The notes under the pieces were generated by a model. It was not told the origin of the DNA and did not search any database. It saw nothing but the letters and a program-made list of their open reading frames with translations. The translations under genes and the position numbers were made by a program. From Phocoena phocoena (Eukaryota; Chordata; Mammalia; Artiodactyla; Phocoenidae), in NCBI RefSeq assembly GCF_963924675.1, contig NC_089230.1:74515223-74579222 (forward strand): a stretch of 64,000 nucleotides of DNA, written 5' to 3'. Every line of letters begins with the position of its first letter. Positions within the stretch are counted from its first letter, which is position 1. Positions 58,961-64,000 of this stretch are shown here, in pieces.

Positions 58961-60504
58961 AAGCAAATATGTGATGCTCAGGAATTGCATTAATAGCCAT
59001 TATTAAAGCGGAATGTAGTTGAAAGTGCAAACTGTCCTTTAGGTGTTTAAAACGGTGTGCACGTGCTAAGGAAACAATCATAAATCCAGGGTTGTAGTCA
59101 CAGAGTTGAAACACATGACACAATACTTCCAGGTTTTTTGTTGTTTTTGTAGTCTGTTTATCTTTCATTAACCAGTAGAAGAAGTATGTTCCTAATTCCT
59201 TAGAGATACATGTTCAAAACGGACTGGCAAAAATCTTTCCTTTTTCCAAATGTACTTAAATTTTTCTTCGTTTAAGTTAAGCTCTTTGAACATCAATTAA
59301 TAATTTATACAATGAATGTGAAGATGTGTGGTATGTGTTGGCTTGAGGATAATGCGTGATTTGTAACAAGCGTTAAAGTATTTTATAAGATGTAATTTAT
59401 TTAATGCATTATCCTATATTTACTTTTTAGAGGGCATTGTGGAGCAGTGTACCCAGAGCATGAAATGTCGTGAAGGTTAAATCAACATTGGGCTTTAGTC
59501 AAACAAGTGTAATTGGCCCAGAGGGCACCTAGTAACTATGGACTTCTGGAAATGAATGATTGTTGATTTTTGTGTGTGTGGTTTTTTTCTCAAGTAATAA
59601 TAGGAATTGTCAATGTCAAGTTAGCTTAAATGTTCAGTTTGCATCGTTCCTTTTGCAACTCCTCTTTAGAGTTTCAATTGGTCAGATTATTTGCACTTTG
59701 AAATTAATCTGTTAATACAAACTATTATTTTCATCTATAATTGATTTCATTATTAATCACTGAATAATTAACCATGATTTAATTTTAATTTAATTAATCC
59801 TCAAAATAAAAGTATATAAGTCCATTACTTTCTCCTGGGTTATATGTGGAAAGCACTTTTTGATATGCATCATTATAGATGATTTGATGGACAGTGAATT
59901 GAACTTGGCATTGGGAGTGGAGAAAATACAAAACAACAAGAACAACAACAACATACAAAACCAGAAATAAAAAATAAGCCTGCATTATTCGTAAAAGTTA
60001 TCAGAATTCTGCACTGCTTCTTAATTCTGGTTGGCATTTTATTCCTCTTCATACAGCAGCCAGAACACACTGAAAGATTTCCCTCCACTTCCAGAAAGGT
60101 GGCCAGATTCACCTGTTTGAACAGCACACTGATATGGGCTGGATTTTATTGCATATAGAAGATGTTCAGCTCTGCTCCTAACGTTTGCTTTCTAAATAAC
60201 AAAGGCTCTTGAAATGAATCATGAAACTAAAAACAGGTTCTAGTACTTTTCAAAAGGATTTTCACTTATAAGAAAAACTTTTTGGCCTGTGGAACTTTTC
60301 ACTTCATTCCATTTTCTTATACAAACAAGAAGGACCAACAGGTAGCATAGAATATTAATGTTTTCAATTTAGTATTATGGAGAGATGTACTACAATCCAG
60401 TGAATTGAAGAGAAAGCTACATCAAATAACCTGAAGCAAAACTAAAGCCTTTCAGGTCTCAAGTTATTTAAATTAACTAATAAATGTATGATGCTATTAA
60501 AGTA
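58961..60504. other. unique AT-rich stretch, candidate conserved non-coding DNA
   Basis: 59280-59800 is repeat-free and dense in ATTA/TAAT cores ('catcaattaataatttatac', 'ttgaaattaatctgttaata'). No coding potential. Confidence 0.38.
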
Positions 60505-60650
60505 AAGGTTAATAGCATGGGCTTTGGGTCATACACACATAGGCCATATACGTTTCCTCATCTAGTAGAATTTTGGGGAAGATTAAATAGGAAAACATAA
60601 ATCAATGGCTTAACACAACACATAGCAAGGCTTCACTGTTGTTATTTCTA
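60505..60650 (+). mobile_element. MIR SINE fragment
   Basis: 'gtttcctcatctagtagaat', 'gaagattaaataggaaaaca' and 'cacatagcaaggcttcactg' match parts of MIR with an internal deletion. Confidence 0.58.
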
Positions 60651-60662
60651 GAATACAGTAGA

Positions 60663-62390
60663 ATATCAACAAACTGCCTATTGAGGGAATGTACCTCAAC
60701 ATAATAATTGCCATATATGACATGCCCACAGCTAACATCATACTCGGTGGTGAACTGAAAACTTTTCCTCCAAGATCAAGAACAATACAAGTTTACTCTT
60801 GCCACTTTCATTCAATGTAATACTGGAAATCCTAGCCAGAGAAAATTGGCAGGAAAAAAGATATAGAAAGCATCCAAGTCAGAAAGGAAGAAGTAAAAGT
60901 GTTTCTTTTTGCAGAGGACATGACATTATTTATAGAAAACCCCAAAGACTCTACCAAAAAACCATTAGAACTAATAGTCAAATTTAGTAAAATTTCAGGA
61001 TACAAAATCAATATACAAAAATCTGTTGCATTTCTAGATGCTAATAAGAGACTATCAGAAAGAGAAATTAAGAAAACAATCCCATTTACAATTGTATCAA
61101 AAATAATAAAATATCTATGATATATTTAACGAAGGAGGTGAAATATCTGTACACTGAAAACTATAAGACATTGATGAGAGAACCTGAAGAAGACTCAAAT
61201 AAAAGGAAAGATATTCTATGCTCATGGACTAGAAGAATTAATATTGCTAAGATGTCCATACTACCCAAAGCAATCTACAGATCCAATGCAATTCCTATTA
61301 AAATTCCAATGGCATTTTCCACAGAAATAAAAAAAAAAGCAATCCTGAAATTTGTATGGAAGCAGAAAAGACCCAGAAGAGCAAAGCAATCTTGAAATAG
61401 AAGGATAAAGCTGGAAGCATCACACGTACTGGTTTAAAACTATATTACAGGGACTTCCCTGGTGGCACAGTGGTTAAGAATCCACCTGCCACTGCAGGGG
61501 ACACAGGTTCGATCCCTGGTCCGGGAAGATCCCACATGCTGTGGAGCAACTAAGCTCGTGCGCCACAACTACTGAGCCTGCACTCTAGAGCCCGCGAGCC
61601 ACAACTACTGAAGCCCGCGCACCTAGAGGCCGTGCTCCGCAACAAGAGAAGCCACCGCAATGAGAAGCCCGCGCACCGCAACGAAGACCCAACGCGGCCA
61701 AAAATAAATAAATTAATTAAAAAAATAAAATTAAAAAAAAAGTATCAGGCAAAGAACTCAACTTAAAAAAAAAGAAAATGATACTACACACAAAGCCATA
61801 GTAATCAAAAGAGTATTGTATTGGCATAAAAACTGACACACTGATCAATGGAACAGAATAGAAAGCCCAGAAATAAACCTATGCATGCATGGTCAATTAA
61901 TGTATGACAAGGGAGCCAAGAATTTACAATGGGAAAAGGATAGTGTCTTCAATAGCTAGTGCTGGGAAAACTGGACAGCGACATACAAAAGAATGAAACT
62001 GGACCACTATCTTATACCATACACAAAAATCAACTTAAAATGGTTAAACTTGAACTTAAGACCTGAAACCATATGACTCCTAGAAAAAAACATAGAGGGT
62101 AAGTTCCTTGACATCAGTCTTGTCAATGATTTTCTGGATATGACACCAAAAGCAAATATAACGAAAGTGAAAATCAACAACTTGGACTACATCAAAGTAA
62201 AAAGCTTCTGCCTGGCAAATAAAATCATCAACAAAGTGAAAACACAACATAAAGAATGGGAGAAAATATTTGCAAATCATATATATGATAAGGGATTAAT
62301 ATCCAAAATATATAAAGAACTCATAAACTCAAAAGCAAAATAACTAACAATCCAATTAAAAAGTGGGCAGAGGATCTGAATATGTTTTTA
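60663..62390 (+). pseudogene. L1 ORF2 fragment, decayed, split by a SINE
   Basis: Sense ORF2 from within the reverse transcriptase to near its C-terminal part. The RT active-site motif F-A-D-D is here F-A-E-D (about 60908-60919), so the catalytic pair is altered. Reading frame shifts among 60799-60987, 60899-61120 and 61117-61395. After the SINE it resumes ('aaagccatagtaatcaaaag') and reaches '[20 protein letters not shown]'. It lacks the 5' half, the ORF2 end and the 3' UTR, so no target duplication can be read. Confidence 0.9.
61438..61788 (+). mobile_element. CHR-type SINE, long form, in L1 ORF2, with extra 3' segment
   Basis: Body 61450 to about 61705 with A box, B box and A-rich tail to 61740. 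A non-SINE segment (61741-61764) and a second A-run follow. L1 sequence is continuous across the insertion ('aaactatattaca' / 'gatactacacacaaagcc'); the flanking 12-mers differ at three places. Confidence 0.88.
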
Positions 62391-63309
62391 CAAAGGAGAA
62401 ATCCTTTTTACGTGTGAGAAAGACCCTAGCAAATAGGAAAAGGTAAAGCCAGGATTTTAAACTGGAATTTCAAATCTTTAACTCTTTCCAAAACAACAAA
62501 TATTAAAAGTTGGGTGGGAGGGAAGGAGAGAGGGAGGGAGGGTGGGAGGGAGGGAGGAAAGACACAAGGGACTTCCAGGAAGCTATGCTGTCCTTGCATC
62601 CTTGTAAGCCTGACCCAGCATTCATTAACCCCTCTACAGTCTCCCTATCTGCCCTTAGCCCAGTCATTAGAGTGTAGATGTGGCTCTGGGCAGCCTGGTG
62701 GATTCTGTCCTGTGCATTGGAACATAAAGCATATTTTCACAGCATATCTGAGAATTCTGAAAGGTTCTTGCCACCTCTGATGTCCTCGAAAATCTATTTC
62801 AAATAATCTCCAAATTGCTTTATTTATGGGAAATGGAGCCTGGTATTTGCAAATAGAAAAACGAGACAAACAAGCAAACTTTGCTGGGAAACACTAGGAT
62901 CTTGCTACCTAGCTCATCCAGGTTAAATATCAAAATCAGTTCACAGCAAGAGGACAGGTATTAAAGAATTATGTGTGAGATAAAAGGTGAACTGAGCAGC
63001 CAGCCCTGAGGTTAAAGCTCTCCTTGCAAAAGAGGTAAGAACAATTGACATTATTCTTATAGTAACTGAACTCATCCCATCTTTATGCTGGCCATATTGC
63101 TATGGGGCATAGATTTTTGTCATTTCAGGTGCTTGAGGTTGCTCTCTTTGTCCTAGGGAGGGGCCAGCTTTTCTCTGTGTATGCAGAATCTAAGCCAGTC
63201 AGCCCCAGAGCCCATCGGAAGGAGTGGGATGGCAGAAAGCACAGGAATGTTGTGGAAGCTGTGGGGTTTCTTTTGAAAGAATGTGTTTTCAAGCTCAGTT
63301 TTTCTGGAA
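62391..63309. other. unique non-coding stretch with a GGGA run
   Basis: A (GGGA)n-like run is at 62512-62558. No gene recognised. Frames at 62514-62869 overlap on both strands. Confidence 0.4.
62512..62558. repeat. (GGGA)n purine-rich microsatellite
   Basis: Almost pure purine strand with repeated 'gagggagg' units. It could adopt G-rich secondary structure. Confidence 0.85.
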
Positions 63310-64000
63310 TTTTTTTTTTTTTTTATTGACGTATAGTTGATTTACAACATTGTCTTAGTTTCAGGTGTGCAGCACCTGCACACACACACACACACATATT
63401 ATATATATATATATATATATATAGTTTTTCAGATTCTTTTCCATTAGGATTATTATATATATATAGTTTAAATATATATAGTTTTTCAGATTCTTTTCCA
63501 TTATGGATTATTATATATATATATATATATATATAGTTTAAATATATATAGTTTTTCAGATTCTTTTCCATTCGGATTATTATATATATATATATATATA
63601 GTTTAAATATATATAGTTTTTCAGATTCTTTTCCATTAGGATTATTATATATATATATATATAGTTTAAATATATATAGTTTTTCAGATTCTTTTCCATT
63701 ATGGATTATTATATATATATATATATATATAGTTTAAATATATATAGTTTTTCAGATTCTTTTCCATTATGGATTATTATATATATAGTTTATATATATA
63801 TAGTTTTTCAGATTCTTTTCCATTATGGATTATTATATATATATAGTTTATATACATATAGTTTTTCAGATTCTTTTCCATTATGGGTTATTATATATAT
63901 ATAGTTTATATATATATATATATATAGTTTTTCAGATTCTTTTCATTATGGATTATTATATATATATAGTTTATATATATATAGTTTTTCAGGTTCTTTT
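63310..64000 (-). mobile_element. L1 3' UTR, antisense, expanded to a minisatellite
   Basis: Begins with a T-run and 'attgacgtatagttgattta', the reverse of the L1 3' terminus. It then passes a (CA)n/(TA)n block (63378-63422) into a tandem array. The element is cut off by the window end. Confidence 0.88.
63425..64000. repeat. Minisatellite, about 56-70 bp unit, at least 10 copies
   Basis: 'tttttcagattcttttcc' or a close variant recurs at 63425, 63482, 63552, 63617, 63680, 63748, 63804, 63862, 63928 and 63984. Units also hold 'ggattatta', a (TA)n block of varying length and 'atagttta(a/t)atatata'. The unit is part of the L1 3' UTR. Variants 'ttagga', 'ttatgga', 'ttcgga' and 'ttatggg' distinguish copies. 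The array continues past the window. Confidence 0.95.

Noticed and set aside
63323..63904. Frames rich in isoleucine and tyrosine near the right end
   Set aside because: They are translations of the (TA)n-rich minisatellite.
63425..64000. Regularly spaced repeats suggesting a CRISPR array
   Set aside because: The organism is a mammal. The 'spacers' are TA-rich and similar to each other, and the unit is L1 3' UTR sequence.

Overview
The window looks like nuclear DNA of a whale or dolphin (Cetacea). The main evidence is at least a dozen copies of tRNA-derived SINEs with the head 'cttccctggtggc(g/a)cagtggtt', an A-box/B-box pair and an A-rich tail, the form known from the CHR SINE family of cetaceans and their relatives. 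They occur with artiodactyl-type L1 3' ends and with old mammalian repeats (MIR, L2, L3/CR1, MER5-like hAT elements, MaLR-type LTRs). Repeat family names come from recalled consensus sequences; no database search was possible.

I found no host protein-coding exon, tRNA, rRNA or other RNA gene that I can support. The longest reading frames are antisense or accidental translations of SINEs and L2, or L1 ORF2 fragments. The window is best read as intergenic or deep intronic DNA whose structure comes from repeated rounds of retrotransposition.

Layout. 0-10 kb: a minus-strand retroviral LTR with polypurine tract (1010-1632), an L1 tail inserted in a MIR (3.1-3.6 kb), SINEs at 4.3, 6.3 and 8.8 kb. 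10-20 kb: an old antisense L1 (11.3-14.1 kb) broken by a SINE and by a 663-bp solo LTR, then a long antisense L2 (17.8-19.2 kb) holding a SINE-next-to-SINE pair. 20-30 kb: mostly unique sequence with three MER5-like elements, MaLR-type LTRs, and SINEs at 23.5 and 25.1 kb. 30-40 kb: a three-level nest (32.2-33.5 kb) with a twin-primed L1 at its centre, an L2 stretch (34.8-36.1 kb) and a 5'-truncated L1 (39.2-40.6 kb). 40-50 kb: a degraded antisense L1 (43-45.8 kb) and recent SINEs with clean target-site duplications. 50-64 kb: L2, several MIRs, a chimeric SINE dimer (54.0-54.6 kb), a tandem duplication (55.7-55.9 kb), an L3/CR1 fragment, a hAT element inside a MaLR LTR (58 kb), a decayed L1 ORF2 (60.7-62.4 kb), and an open-ended minisatellite grown out of an L1 3' UTR (63.3-64.0 kb).

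No new gene system is visible. The most informative items are the insertion events whose target-site duplications can be read directly, the SINE copies that appear to carry extra 3' sequence, a 17-bp-stem hairpin at 16.7 kb, and a few repeat-poor AT-rich stretches (for example 59.28-59.80 kb) that could be conserved regulatory DNA.
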